Shown here: in pieces, positions 33,816 through 42,899 of the stretch
Position numbering within the stretch: position 1 is the first letter of the stretch
Layout of the letters: every line of letters begins with the position of its first letter
The notes under the pieces: model-generated
The model's database searches: none
What the model saw: the letters and a program-made list of their open reading frames with translations, nothing else
What the model was told of the DNA's origin: nothing
Translations under genes and position numbers: made by a program
From: Firmicutes bacterium UBA5286
GTDB taxonomy: Bacteria > Bacillota > Proteinivoracia > UBA4975
Assembly: GCA_002408465.1 (NCBI GenBank)
Contig: DHSM01000022.1
Coordinates: 1-64,000 of the forward strand
Direction of reading: 5' to 3'
DNA length: 64,000 bases

Positions 33816-33844
33816 ATTATGTCACAGTTCCCAGGTTTTCTCAA
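33816..33844 (-). promoter_or_regulatory. SigA-type promoter of the tnaA-ridA operon
   Basis: TTGAGA (33839-33844) and CATAAT (33816-33821) on the minus strand are 17 bases apart, 32 bases upstream of the tnaA start. Confidence 0.6.
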
Positions 33845-33863
33845 CCGAATTCCTGGCGCCGGT

Positions 33864-35063
33864 CTAATCGGATATTGCCAGGAGCTTGCCGTTATCGGTG
33901 GCCAGATAAATTACGCCGTTGGCCAGGGCCAGGCAGGAAACTGACTGGGCCGGCTGCTTTGTATCCAGCTGCCAGACGTCCCTCCCCTTAGAATCCACGG
34001 CTCTCAGCCAGACAGAATTATTCAGGACGCCTGCCAGATAGATTCGCCCCCGGCTATCCATAACCCCATTGCTTTCCCAGCCTGCCAGGGGATACTGCCA
34101 CAACTCTTCACCCTCCATATTTATAGCCAGCAACTTGGTGCGCAGCAAATTTGCCACCACCAGCCCTGGAGCGATAAAAATCTGTTCCACCCGCTGCCCT
34201 GCATTAACCTGCCATAGAATTTCTCCTTCACCGCCCACAGCGTACAGCCAGCCGGGACTGTACACTCTGCTGATGTCCTCAATCCGGGGGGTGCCGAAGA
34301 CTACCACACCCTCCTGGCTTGCGGCAATGGCCTGGCCCACGCCCCGGGTTTCCTGGGCCGGGAATTCCCGCTGCCACCGGCAGCTCCCGGCAGCGTCCAA
34401 GGCCAGGAGCACGTTGTTTTCACCTTCCGTCTCAATAAAGACAAAGGCCCGTCCATCCTCAAGGACTACAGGATTGCTGCCGTAAAAAGACTGTCCCTTT
34501 TCGGCATAATCCCAGCGCCACAAAGTTTGGCCTCCCTGGATACCGTAAACACGCAGGGATACGTCATTGGCCTCGCCTATAAACTGGTGGCAGACAACTA
34601 TATATCCGCTGCTGTTTGCCCCAGGGCTCATGGCCGCCGCCCAGGGCAGCCAGGCGGGCCCTGTGGTGATTGCGCCGTCGCTGTTTAACAAAAAAGTCTC
34701 TTCCTGAGCGCCCTGGGTGCTGACCAGAACTTTCTCCCCAGGCAGCAGCAACAAGTGGGGAGGCAAATCCCCTCTTTGACTGACCCAGCTGTCAAACCGC
34801 CACTCCACCGCGCCGTCAAAGCTGAGCTTTGTGACACTGCCGCCGGAATGAGGAACGTAGATACTGCTGCTGTCGACTACAGGACCGCCCGGGTTGACGC
34901 CTTCCAGGTCAGCTACCCAAATCAAGCGGGGCCGATTGGGACCAGGTTGATGGGCGCACAGACAGCGGCTGCCGTCACCACCATAACTGCGCCAGGACTC
35001 GGGGCTGTGGCATCCGGGCAAAAAAGCCAAGACTAATGCCAGCAAAAGCAGCGATTTTTTCAA
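33864..35063 (-). CDS. Beta-propeller (PQQ-like repeat) lipoprotein
   Basis: 399 residues from TTG 35063, chosen because AGGGGTG lies five bases upstream and a signal peptide follows directly (KKSLLLLALVLAFLPGC with lipobox FLPGC). Upstream codons in the same frame are spurious. Repeated blades contain the PQQ-like pattern G-x-x-x-W-x-W (for example TLWRWDYAEKG, GEILWQVNAG, EELWQYPLAGW, RDVWQLD). It is anchored outside the membrane. The function is unknown; relatives serve in assembly or as enzyme scaffolds. Confidence 0.8.
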   Translation of the reverse strand: MKKSLLLLALVLAFLPGCHSPESWRSYGGDGSRCLCAHQPGPNRPRLIWVADLEGVNPGGPVVDSSSIYVPHSGGSVTKLSFDGAVEWRFDSWVSQRGDLPPHLLLLPGEKVLVSTQGAQEETFLLNSDGAITTGPAWLPWAAAMSPGANSSGYIVVCHQFIGEANDVSLRVYGIQGGQTLWRWDYAEKGQSFYGSNPVVLEDGRAFVFIETEGENNVLLALDAAGSCRWQREFPAQETRGVGQAIAASQEGVVVFGTPRIEDISRVYSPGWLYAVGGEGEILWQVNAGQRVEQIFIAPGLVVANLLRTKLLAINMEGEELWQYPLAGWESNGVMDSRGRIYLAGVLNNSVWLRAVDSKGRDVWQLDTKQPAQSVSCLALANGVIYLATDNGKLLAISD

Positions 35064-35117
35064 CTCATCACCCCTGTATGTCAGGGCCTCCATTGCCGGA
35101 GGCACCGTACACAGTAT

Positions 35118-35163
35118 ATGCACAGGACCCGGCAAACATACGGCCGGGTCCTTTTGCATATGC
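35118..35163. terminator. Hairpin after the nucleoside hydrolase gene
   Basis: GGACCCGGC near 35127 pairs with GCCGGGTCC near 35145, with flanking TATATGC/GCATATG also pairing. It has TTTT on the + side, so its terminator strength for the minus-strand operon is uncertain. Confidence 0.45.
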
Positions 35164-35174
35164 AATCTCCTGGT

Positions 35175-36089
35175 CTATCGATCAGGAGCATCAAGCCAGA
35201 GTTCCAGGAGAAAGTCCCTGCATTTACTATAATCTGCTTTTCTCGCCACTTTCACCTCGCCTGGATTTCCCGGTCCGCTATAGTCGGCAATGGTCTGGCC
35301 CCTGCAGATGGCGCCCCGGGTTTCAATGGCTACGGGCACAGTATCGAAAGCAAAGCATTCTGGCTGGACCGCTGCCATAAATGCCAAGGGGTCATGAAAG
35401 GGATACTCCCCCTGTTCCCGGACAGCATACTCGATCATCCGGGCAGCCCCTCTGGCTGCAGCGCCTCCCCCAGCCAGCCTTGAGATGTCCTCTTTTTCCA
35501 GCCGCATGTTCTTGGTGACATCCAGGCCGACCATGGTCAAATCCAGGCCGGAGTTGAGCACCAGCTGGGCGGCATCGGGGTCGGCCCAGATATTAAACTC
35601 TGCTGTTGAGGTAACATTTCCCGGAACCCTCAGAGCACCACCCATTATGACCACCCCCGCTAATTTTTGCATCTCACGGGGATGTTGCTCCAAAGCCAGG
35701 GCCAGATTAGTCAAGGGACCTAAAGTTACCAAAGTCACCTGACCAGGAAAAGCGGCGGCGGTCCTGGCCATGAATTCGGCTGCATGGCAGCAAGCCACCC
35801 GATTGGGATCAGGTTTGAGGCGCCAGCCCCCCAAACCGCCGGGGCCATGGATGTCTGAGGCATCCTGCAATTTGCCGTATAGAGGACCTGTCGCCCCGGG
35901 GTAGACCCGGGCTGGGCTGTCCAAAAACGCCAAAATGGCGCTGGCATTGGCAGTCACTGTCTCCAGGGGCAGGTTGCCTGCCACCACGCTTACGCCCAAC
36001 ACCTCTGCCTCTCTGCAGCTCACGGCGGCAATCAAGGCCAGAGCATCATCAATGCCGGGGTCGGTATCGAGAATCAGCTTTTTTACCAT
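35175..36089 (-). CDS. Inosine-uridine preferring nucleoside hydrolase
   Basis: 304 residues. The calcium-binding signature DTDPGIDDALAL is at 8-19; the catalytic His region (FHDPLAFMAAVQPE) and GGALRVPGNVTSTAEFN, NIWADPDAA complete the family. It hydrolyses ribonucleosides to base and ribose. ATG 36089 overlaps the ribokinase stop by seven bases, so the two are translationally coupled: hydrolase makes ribose, kinase phosphorylates it. Confidence 0.93.
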   Translation of the reverse strand: MVKKLILDTDPGIDDALALIAAVSCREAEVLGVSVVAGNLPLETVTANASAILAFLDSPARVYPGATGPLYGKLQDASDIHGPGGLGGWRLKPDPNRVACCHAAEFMARTAAAFPGQVTLVTLGPLTNLALALEQHPREMQKLAGVVIMGGALRVPGNVTSTAEFNIWADPDAAQLVLNSGLDLTMVGLDVTKNMRLEKEDISRLAGGGAAARGAARMIEYAVREQGEYPFHDPLAFMAAVQPECFAFDTVPVAIETRGAICRGQTIADYSGPGNPGEVKVARKADYSKCRDFLLELWLDAPDR

Positions 36090-37006
36090 GGCAGGCTCAC
36101 CGCCTTTCCCAGTTCCGCTAAAGTGGGCAGAGAGGGCTGAGCCCCGGCTTTGGCAACGGCCAGAGCGCCGGCGGCAGCGGCAATATCAGCGGCTATATCC
36201 GGCTGGATGCCCTGGATCAGGGCGGCAGTCAAGGCGCCATTAAAGGCATCCCCCGCGGCAGTGGCATCCACTGTCGCCACTCGGGGAGCGGCGATGCGGA
36301 CCTCCCCGGCGGGGCCGCTGAAGAATGCTCCCAGCTTGCCCATGGTAACAATGACTGTATTCACCCCCTGGTTCCGCAACTTGCGGGCGGCCTGGGCAGC
36401 AGTGTTCCAGCAATGGACATCAATGCCCGTGAGGCTGGAGGCTTCATGGGCATTGGGGGTAAGATAATCCACCAGGGCTAATAACTCAGGGGGCAAAGCC
36501 TGTGCAGGCGCCGGGTCCAAAATGGTAATAACCCCTGCCTCTTTAGCCAGTTTCAGGGCGGTCATCACTGTCTCCAAAGGGATTTCCAGCTGGGTCATGA
36601 GGGCCTTGGACTGGGCAATTGCATCTCCAGCCCCTTCCACCCTGCCGGGACTGAGCAATGCGTTGGCGCCTGTGGCCACGGCGATTAGATTGTCGCCCCC
36701 GGCAGCCACCATAATGCCGGCGCAGCCGCTGGAACCTGGAACTTGGGCCACATGGGCGCAATCAATTCCTTCACCCTGCAGTCCCGACAAGAGGAACTGC
36801 CCCCAGCTGTCGTCGCCGACACAACCAATCATAACTGTTGGCACCTCCAGACGGGCAGCAGCCACAGCCTGATTAGCCCCCTTCCCCCCCGGGTGGGCGG
36901 CGAAGCTAGCGCCGCTGACAGTTTCCCCGGTTACGGGCAGGCGGGGCAGGCTGAAAACCATGTCAATATTGATGCTGCCTACAACAGCAATTCCTTTATT
37001 GGCCAT
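36083..37006 (-). CDS. rbsK: Ribokinase (PfkB family)
   Basis: 307 residues from ATG 37006, with TGAGGTGATTGAA as ribosome site; a longer N-terminus overlaps the preceding gene. PfkB signatures: GGKGANQAVAAARLE near 40, and DATAAGDAFNGALTAAL near 250 with the catalytic aspartate. It phosphorylates ribose to ribose-5-phosphate and is the middle gene of an operon with the nucleoside hydrolase downstream (overlap) and the hydroxyacid dehydrogenase upstream. Confidence 0.92.
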   Translation of the reverse strand: MANKGIAVVGSINIDMVFSLPRLPVTGETVSGASFAAHPGGKGANQAVAAARLEVPTVMIGCVGDDSWGQFLLSGLQGEGIDCAHVAQVPGSSGCAGIMVAAGGDNLIAVATGANALLSPGRVEGAGDAIAQSKALMTQLEIPLETVMTALKLAKEAGVITILDPAPAQALPPELLALVDYLTPNAHEASSLTGIDVHCWNTAAQAARKLRNQGVNTVIVTMGKLGAFFSGPAGEVRIAAPRVATVDATAAGDAFNGALTAALIQGIQPDIAADIAAAAGALAVAKAGAQPSLPTLAELGKAVSLPW

Positions 37007-37016
37007 TTCAATCACC

Positions 37017-37961
37017 TCAATAGCCCCGTTGGGGATCAACGATTGTGGGCATGGGTTCGCCCTTTAAAAACGCGTCCAGGTTGCGGCAAAACAAATCCGT
37101 GGCCCTGGACATGTACTGGGGAGAGAGGGCAGCGCAATGAGGAGTGATGATGCAGTTATCCAGCTTCCACAAGGGCGAATCCGGGGACAGAGGCTCTGTC
37201 TCAAAGACGTCCAAGCCGGCGCCGGCAATAAGGCCCTGTTTTAGTGCCGCTGCCAGTTCACTCTCGTCGACGACTTCCCCCCGGGCAATGTTGATGAGAA
37301 TGGCTGTAGTCTTCATCAGCTCCAGCTCTCTGGCCCCAATCAGGCATCTGGTCTCAGCTGTCAGGGGAACGGCTATAACCAAATAATCGCTTTCCCGGAG
37401 AACCATTTCCAGACCCTCCAGGCCCACCACCCGGTTTACATCTTCTGGAGGCGGCCCTGGATTGCGCTTGACAGCAAGGACACGCATGCCGAAGGCTGTC
37501 CCCAGGCGGGCAATTTCCCTGCCAATGCTGCCCAGGCCAACAATTCCTAAGGTCTTAGCCCTGAGCTCGGTTAATTTTACCCGCTGCCACTTGCTTAGAG
37601 CTTGATGCCTTCCATACTGGTTGAGACCCCGGCTAAAAGCCAGCATCATGGCAAAAGTATGCTCCGAGATGGGAATGCCATGAATTCCCCGGGAATTAGT
37701 GAGCAACACCCTTCCCTCCATGATTGGGGGCAGCAAAAACCCATCGACGCCGGCGCTGAGGGTATGGACCCAGCGCAGGCGTGGGCTGTCCAGGAATACC
37801 GGCTGGAAATTGCTCCACCAGGTGATGAGTATTTCCGCTTCGCTGGCCAGTTCGCCCGCCTTTTGTGGATTGTCTGTTTGCACCACTTCTGCGGCGGGGA
37901 ATCCAGACTGGATTTTAACCACATTTTCATGGTCCATCTTGGCGTTTATCAATATCTTCAA
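37017..37961 (-). CDS. D-2-hydroxyacid dehydrogenase
   Basis: 314 residues from TTG 37961 after GGGAGAGATCTAT. NAD-binding GLGSIGREIARLG near 142, then catalytic arginine in ARGEVV near 227, glutamate in DVFETEPL, and histidine in ITPHCAALSP. The family oxidises or reduces 2-hydroxy acids such as glyoxylate or hydroxypyruvate. The N-terminal half (ILITWWSN, LSAGVD) shows an intact substrate-binding domain. It begins the operon with ribokinase (10-base gap). The exact substrate is unknown. An unrelated relic of another member is at 22806. Confidence 0.88.
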   Translation of the reverse strand: MKILINAKMDHENVVKIQSGFPAAEVVQTDNPQKAGELASEAEILITWWSNFQPVFLDSPRLRWVHTLSAGVDGFLLPPIMEGRVLLTNSRGIHGIPISEHTFAMMLAFSRGLNQYGRHQALSKWQRVKLTELRAKTLGIVGLGSIGREIARLGTAFGMRVLAVKRNPGPPPEDVNRVVGLEGLEMVLRESDYLVIAVPLTAETRCLIGARELELMKTTAILINIARGEVVDESELAAALKQGLIAGAGLDVFETEPLSPDSPLWKLDNCIITPHCAALSPQYMSRATDLFCRNLDAFLKGEPMPTIVDPQRGY

Positions 37962-38008
37962 ATAGATCTCTCCCTCATGTACTTTTGGCGTTGTTAATTA
38001 TTATATCA

Positions 38009-38944
38009 TTATCTCAGGGCTCCCTGGTATTTTCTTCCCTGCCAGGTATCCCGCCTGGCCAATTCACCTTCGATGGCCATCAACACTTCCCATTTGCGCA
38101 TGCTCCAGGCAGGGGCGAGGAGCAAGGGGGCAGGGGCATCGCCGGTGAGCCTCTGGACTACCATTTCCGGGGGCAAAAGCTCCAGGACATCGGCCACCCA
38201 GCGGGCATAGTCTTCCATGTCAGGCAGGGGAACCTGGCCCCTTTCCCACATGTCGGCCAGGGGGGTGTTCTTGATGACATTGAGCAGATGAATTTTGATC
38301 CCCTGCAAGCCTAAAGATGCCAAAGCTTTGGCCGTTTCCAGCATCATCCCCTCGGTCTCCCCGGGGAGGCCGAGAATAATATGGGCACAGACGCGTATTC
38401 CCCTATTTTTCAGCTCTTCTACGGCCTGGACAAAGCAGGCGTAATTATGGCCGCGATTTATCAGCTTTAGGGTGTCATCATGAATTGACTGCAGACCCAC
38501 TTCGACCCACAGCCAGGTCTGACGGTTTAATTCTGCCAACAAGTCCAGCACTTCCGGAGGCAGGCAGTCGGGACGGGTGGAAATAGACAGTCCAACCACC
38601 CCCTCCTGATCCAGGGCCTGGCGGTAAAGGCCTTCCAGCTGGGAGACCGGAGCCAGGGTATTGGTGTAGGCCTGGAAATAGGCGATGTACTTCGTGACCT
38701 CCGGCCACTTTTTCCTGATTTGCATGGCCATCTGGACAAATTGATCGGGAATTGCCGCCCCCGTCTCGCCGGCGAAATCACCGCTGCCCCTAGAGCTGCA
38801 ATAGATACAGCCCCCGGAGCCGTCAATTCTGTTGGGACAGCTAAAACCAGCATCCAGGGCTATTTTTGCCACCTTTTCACCGAAGACTGACTGCAAATGC
38901 CAGTTCCAGCTGTGGTAGCGCTTGCCGGACCAAAGGCGAACCAT
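38009..38944 (-). CDS. Radical SAM protein, TIGR01212 family (YtqA-like)
   Basis: 311 residues from ATG 38944 with AGGAGG; an upstream GTG overlaps that site. The [4Fe-4S] cluster cysteines are C36, C46 and C49, with an unusually long gap after the first (CPNRIDGSGGCIYC), characteristic of this family. Further motifs: SISTRPDCLP, VEVGLQSIHDDTLKLINRGH, HIILGLPGETEGMM. Members lack a fully established role; some work on tRNA. It is divergent from the DUF2161 gene. Confidence 0.88.
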   Translation of the reverse strand: MVRLWSGKRYHSWNWHLQSVFGEKVAKIALDAGFSCPNRIDGSGGCIYCSSRGSGDFAGETGAAIPDQFVQMAMQIRKKWPEVTKYIAYFQAYTNTLAPVSQLEGLYRQALDQEGVVGLSISTRPDCLPPEVLDLLAELNRQTWLWVEVGLQSIHDDTLKLINRGHNYACFVQAVEELKNRGIRVCAHIILGLPGETEGMMLETAKALASLGLQGIKIHLLNVIKNTPLADMWERGQVPLPDMEDYARWVADVLELLPPEMVVQRLTGDAPAPLLLAPAWSMRKWEVLMAIEGELARRDTWQGRKYQGALR

Positions 38945-39074
38945 GGCTTGCACCTCCTGATTAAATATGGGATAGTCTTGCTATAGGGGGGAGAATAGTG
39001 AACCAACTTTGGCTATACAAAGTATACCAGCAGGAAAACCGTGATTCAAACCTGCAGATGGGAGACAGTTTGTA

Positions 39075-39734
39075 ATGGCACGGGAAACGGATCTTTACCT
39101 GCCGGTAAAAAATTATCTGGAAAACCAGGGCTTTTGCGTGCGCGGGGAAGTTTTGGATTGCGACCTGGCTGCAGTTAAAGATGGGGAGCTCCTCTTGGTG
39201 GAGCTGAAGGTGTCTATCACCCTGGACCTGATTTTGCAGGGAAATGAACGCAAGCGAATTTGCGCTAATGTCTACCTGGCCGTCCCCCAGCCCAAAAGTA
39301 TGCGCACCCCCCGCTGGCGCAAGATCTTGAGCCTGTGCCGGGCCCTGGGCCTCGGCCTGCTGACGGTATCTTCAAAAGGCGTGGTTCAGCCCCTTTGTCA
39401 CCCTGTGGTCCAGCCCCCCCGCAAGAGCTCTAGAAATAAAGTGCTTATGCTCAAGGAATTCGAAGGCCGCTCGGGGGATTACAACATCGGCGGCAGCAGG
39501 GGGCGTCCCCTGGTCACCGCCTATCGGGAACAAGCCCTGCAGATTGCTGAGTACATTGGCGATGGCCGGCAGCGGCTCAAAGACATAGTCGCCGCCACTG
39601 GAATCGCTGCTTCCCCAGGAATCCTGCAAAAAAATTATTATGGCTGGTTTCAGCGGGTGGAAAAAGGCGTTTATTGCCTCAGCGCCCAGGGGTTTCAAGC
39701 ATTGCTGGACTATGCCGATGTCCTGGTCAAATAA
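39075..39734 (+). CDS. DUF2161 protein, putative PD-(D/E)XK-type phosphodiesterase
   Basis: 219 residues. The N-terminus TDLYLPVKNYLENQGFCVRGE leads to CDLAAVKDGELLLVELKVS, an acidic-x-E-x-K core of the PD-(D/E)XK nuclease superfamily. A winged-helix-like C-domain (YIGDGRQRLKDIVAATGIAA) follows. No partner gene suggests a pathway. GGGAG precedes ATG 39075. It is divergent from the radical SAM gene. Confidence 0.78.
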   Translation: MARETDLYLPVKNYLENQGFCVRGEVLDCDLAAVKDGELLLVELKVSITLDLILQGNERKRICANVYLAVPQPKSMRTPRWRKILSLCRALGLGLLTVSSKGVVQPLCHPVVQPPRKSSRNKVLMLKEFEGRSGDYNIGGSRGRPLVTAYREQALQIAEYIGDGRQRLKDIVAATGIAASPGILQKNYYGWFQRVEKGVYCLSAQGFQALLDYADVLVK

Positions 39735-39825
39735 GGAACGGGACATCAGAGAAATAAAAAGGGTGGATCCCATTCAGGGCCAACCTTTATATTTAGGACA
39801 ACTCATATGTGTAAAGCTTTTCTTT

Positions 39826-40815
39826 CTAAACTACATAGATAATCGGCACATCCAATTTCTTTGCAATTTCAGTTCTGAAAAATTGTTCGCCCTGCTGGCG
39901 CAGGGGAAGGCGATAACAGTATTTTCCCCGCCCTCTCCCCGTCATCAGTTCTTGGTCAAAGAGTTCCATGCTCCCTGGAAAAGCTTCACTGTTTATAGCT
40001 CTGTGGACAAAACTATAGGTCATGAAGATAATCTCAATGAACAATTGCTCCTTGACCTGTTCTGACAGTTCGTCGGCCAGCTGCTCAATCAGCCTGGAAT
40101 ACTGAGTCCTCCAATCCTCTACCAGGATAACGGGCGCGATCAGCAAACCCACCTTATAACCTGCAGAAGCCATTTTGTTCATGGCCTGGATTCTGTTTTT
40201 CAGGGATGCTGTGCCAATCTCCACCTTGTGAATGATGGACTGTGGATTGACACTCATACGCATAATGGTCCTGCCCTTATGCTCCAGACCTAACAGGGGG
40301 GCAACTTGAGCAAATTTTGTGGGGAAAGTGATAAATCCCCGGTCGCCAGTGGCAAACTTTTCAATCGTCCAAGCTAAGTTGCCGGTAATGGTATTTTCCA
40401 AAACCAGATCGCTGTTGCTGCCAATTTCAAAGGTTAAATCTCTAGAGGCCGCGGCCGTCTTCAACAGTTTCTTCAGCATCTCCTCACGGTTGACAAAGAG
40501 GCGCAGATAGGAGCACTTGTTATAATGGCAAACCAGGTAGCAATACAGACACATGGCGCTGCAGCCCGAGGAGGTATAAGGAACGAGATAATCTGATACT
40601 TTATGGTTGGGCACATATTTATGAGTTTTCCTGATGCCAATGATGAGGTACTTTTTCAGCTGGGGAAAAGCTGTGTTGGGATTGGCACGCAACTCATCAA
40701 TTTTGTTGTGGTTTTCAATCTTTATCCAGGGAACATGGGCATATTTTGCTGCTAAAATTTTCCCCAGATCGTATTCTAAAGCCGCCGGCTCGTAATATAT
40801 TTTCTCAGGATACAT
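39826..40815 (-). CDS. splB: Spore photoproduct lyase
   Basis: 329 residues. The radical SAM cluster motif is C85-SAM-C89-LY-C92, the CxxxCxxC spacing specific to SplB, instead of the usual CxxxCxxC in other classes with different context. Other matches: FEIGSNSDLVLE (homologous to the DLVL motif), MRMSVNPQ. It uses SAM to split the spore thymine dimer (5-thyminyl-dihydrothymine) during germination. It agrees with the sporulation gene content. GGAGAG precedes ATG 40815. No splA is seen nearby. Confidence 0.93.
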   Translation of the reverse strand: MYPEKIYYEPAALEYDLGKILAAKYAHVPWIKIENHNKIDELRANPNTAFPQLKKYLIIGIRKTHKYVPNHKVSDYLVPYTSSGCSAMCLYCYLVCHYNKCSYLRLFVNREEMLKKLLKTAAASRDLTFEIGSNSDLVLENTITGNLAWTIEKFATGDRGFITFPTKFAQVAPLLGLEHKGRTIMRMSVNPQSIIHKVEIGTASLKNRIQAMNKMASAGYKVGLLIAPVILVEDWRTQYSRLIEQLADELSEQVKEQLFIEIIFMTYSFVHRAINSEAFPGSMELFDQELMTGRGRGKYCYRLPLRQQGEQFFRTEIAKKLDVPIIYVV

Positions 40816-40934
40816 AAACTCTCCGGCTTCTGCCCTCTGGGACCCGTTGATTTTCCGCCATCCCCAAGCCCTCCTTTTAGTTTACTTTGCCCTAATAGCT
40901 GGGGCTAAACCGGGCACCTCCCTTTCCGCTGGCA

Positions 40935-40964
40935 TAAAAATGACAGCCTGAGCTGCAGGCTGTC
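40935..40964 (-). terminator. Terminator after the aldo/keto reductase
   Basis: GACAGCCTG (40942-40950) pairs with CAGGCTGTC (40956-40964), followed by ATTTTTATG on the minus strand. Confidence 0.8.
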
Positions 40965-40978
40965 TTCTGTAGAATATG

Positions 40979-41986
40979 CTATTTTTCCAAGGTTGCCGCC
41001 GTCTGTTTTAACATCTCGCGAATTGGCAGTTCATAGGGGCAGCGGCTTTCGCATAACCCGCATTGGCTGCAATCGGAAGCTTTGACGGGAAGGGCAGCGT
41101 ATCTTTCCAGGGCCCACTCCTTAAGATTGTACCTGGTATAGTAACCTTCAAACAAGAACATGGCCGGGATCTTGAGCCCAGAGGGACAGGGCTGGCAATA
41201 CTCACAGCGGCGACAAAAATGTGTGCCCAGTCCGGCAATCAGCTTTTCCAGCTCCTGACGCTGCTTGTCGGTGACTTTGCCCTCCAGCACACTGCAGTTA
41301 TCCTTGACCTCTGCCACTGACTGCATGCCTGGAATGGCCACATCAATCCAGTTGCTATTGATAATATAGTCCAAGGCGGCAGCGGCAACAGTCAGAGCCC
41401 CTCCCGCCAATGGCTTCATGGCGATTGTTCCCATGCCCTTTTGCCGGGCCTTTTTCAACAGGGGCAGCGCCTGTTTTTCCATGGCATTAAAGGGCACCTG
41501 CAGGGTTTCAAAGCGGCCGGAGCTGACACCGGGTTCCAGGATCTCAGGCTTGTGGCCGGTGAGACCAATATGGCGAATTAAGCCCTGCTCCTTGGCTTCT
41601 TCCAAAGCCTCTAATGCGCCGCCGGAGCCCAGAACCCGCTCCATATCCTCCGGGGTGGACACATTGTGCAGCTGGTATAAGTCAATATAGTCACAGGCCA
41701 AATCATGCAGGCTCATCCGCAAATCCTTGAACATGCCGTAATAATCTCTGGCTGGAGATTTTGAAGCCACATACCAGCCTTCACGGCCGTGTTGGTTAAA
41801 ATATCCGCCTATTTTTTCTTCACTGTCGGTGTACAAACGAGCGGTATCAATAAAATTGATGCCCCCTTCTTTACAGGCTTGCAGTATCTCCACCGCAGCT
41901 TCCTTGCTCACCCGCTGAATGGGGATGCCGCCGAAGCTTATGACTGAAGCATTGATACCGGTGGTTCCGAGTTTTGTGTAGCGCAT
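40979..41986 (-). CDS. Aldo/keto reductase with C-terminal ferredoxin-like cysteines
   Basis: 335 residues. The TIM-barrel reductase has the catalytic set D47 (FIDTARLYTDSEEKIG), K75-equivalent in ASKSPARD, and histidine in YQLHNVS. The extra C-terminus (about 255-335) holds CRRCEYCQPCPSG and CSQCGLCESRCPYELPIRE, likely ligands for two [4Fe-4S] clusters. This class is common in anaerobes and is thought to pass electrons between ferredoxin and a carbonyl substrate, which is unknown here. GGAGGCAG precedes ATG 41986. Confidence 0.9.
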   Translation of the reverse strand: MRYTKLGTTGINASVISFGGIPIQRVSKEAAVEILQACKEGGINFIDTARLYTDSEEKIGGYFNQHGREGWYVASKSPARDYYGMFKDLRMSLHDLACDYIDLYQLHNVSTPEDMERVLGSGGALEALEEAKEQGLIRHIGLTGHKPEILEPGVSSGRFETLQVPFNAMEKQALPLLKKARQKGMGTIAMKPLAGGALTVAAAALDYIINSNWIDVAIPGMQSVAEVKDNCSVLEGKVTDKQRQELEKLIAGLGTHFCRRCEYCQPCPSGLKIPAMFLFEGYYTRYNLKEWALERYAALPVKASDCSQCGLCESRCPYELPIREMLKQTAATLEK

Positions 41987-42076
41987 TTTTTCTGCCTCCA
42001 GTTTTATATTATTATTAAATATTCGCTTGAATCCTCACGAAAATGACTGTGATATAATCAATCGGGAGGTGTGTAT

Positions 42077-42802
42077 ATGGGTCTGCCTTTTCACCAACAT
42101 CTCTTCCCGCCCGCAAAGAAACTGGTCTGGGAATACGACATGATCAGAGACGGTGATAAAATTGCCGTAGGCGTATCAGGGGGCAAGGACAGCCTGGTCA
42201 CTCTTTATACTCTGGCCCAGCTGCGGCAGATGATTCCCGTCAGCTATTCCCTGCAGGCAATTACTGTGGACATGGGCTGGCCGGGTGCCGACTGGTCGCC
42301 GGTGGCAGGATATTGCCGCTCCCTGGGCATACCCTTTACCCTGGTGCCCAGCCAATTAGCAGAAATCATCTTTGACATCCGCCAGGAAACCAATCCCTGC
42401 TCATTGTGCGCAAAAATGCGCCACGGCCTCCTTAACAGCAGCGCCATAGAAGCTGGCTGCAATGTGGTGGCCCTGGGCCATACCAGTGACGATGCCATTG
42501 AGACTGTTTTTCTCAATATGTTCTATGCCGGGCGCATTGCCTGCTTTAAGCCCGTGAGCTATCTTGACCGCACCGGCCTCCGCCTCATCAGACCAATGCT
42601 CTATATAAGCGAAAAAACTACAAGCAGAGTTGCAGGAAAACTGCAGCTGCCTGTAACCGCCAACCCCTGTCCTGCAAACGGCAGCAGCAAACGCCAGGCA
42701 ATAAAAGACATGCTGGACAAACAAATGCAATCTGACAAACTGGCAGCAAACAGATTGCTGGCTGCCGTCAAGGGCTTGTGGAAAAGCCAGTCCCTGCTGT
42801 AA
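42077..42802 (+). CDS. PP-loop ATPase, TtcA-like tRNA thiolation family
   Basis: 241 residues from ATG 42077 after GGGAGGTG. The ATP-pyrophosphatase loop SGGKDS is at 34-39, and a CxxC pair (NPCSLCAKMRHG) follows near 109, as in TtcA and related enzymes that hold an Fe-S cluster. HTSDDAIETVFLNMF and NPCPANGSSKR agree. It would thiolate cytidine or another base in tRNA. The tRNA site is unknown. It is divergent from the aldo/keto reductase. Confidence 0.88.
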   Translation: MGLPFHQHLFPPAKKLVWEYDMIRDGDKIAVGVSGGKDSLVTLYTLAQLRQMIPVSYSLQAITVDMGWPGADWSPVAGYCRSLGIPFTLVPSQLAEIIFDIRQETNPCSLCAKMRHGLLNSSAIEAGCNVVALGHTSDDAIETVFLNMFYAGRIACFKPVSYLDRTGLRLIRPMLYISEKTTSRVAGKLQLPVTANPCPANGSSKRQAIKDMLDKQMQSDKLAANRLLAAVKGLWKSQSLL

Positions 42803-42899
42803 TTATTATTATAATACTATTTGCCAAATACCGCCACCGGCCCTGTGCAGGAATTTTCCCTGTGCAGGTAGAAGTATACGGCTAAAGGAGGTGGCCTCC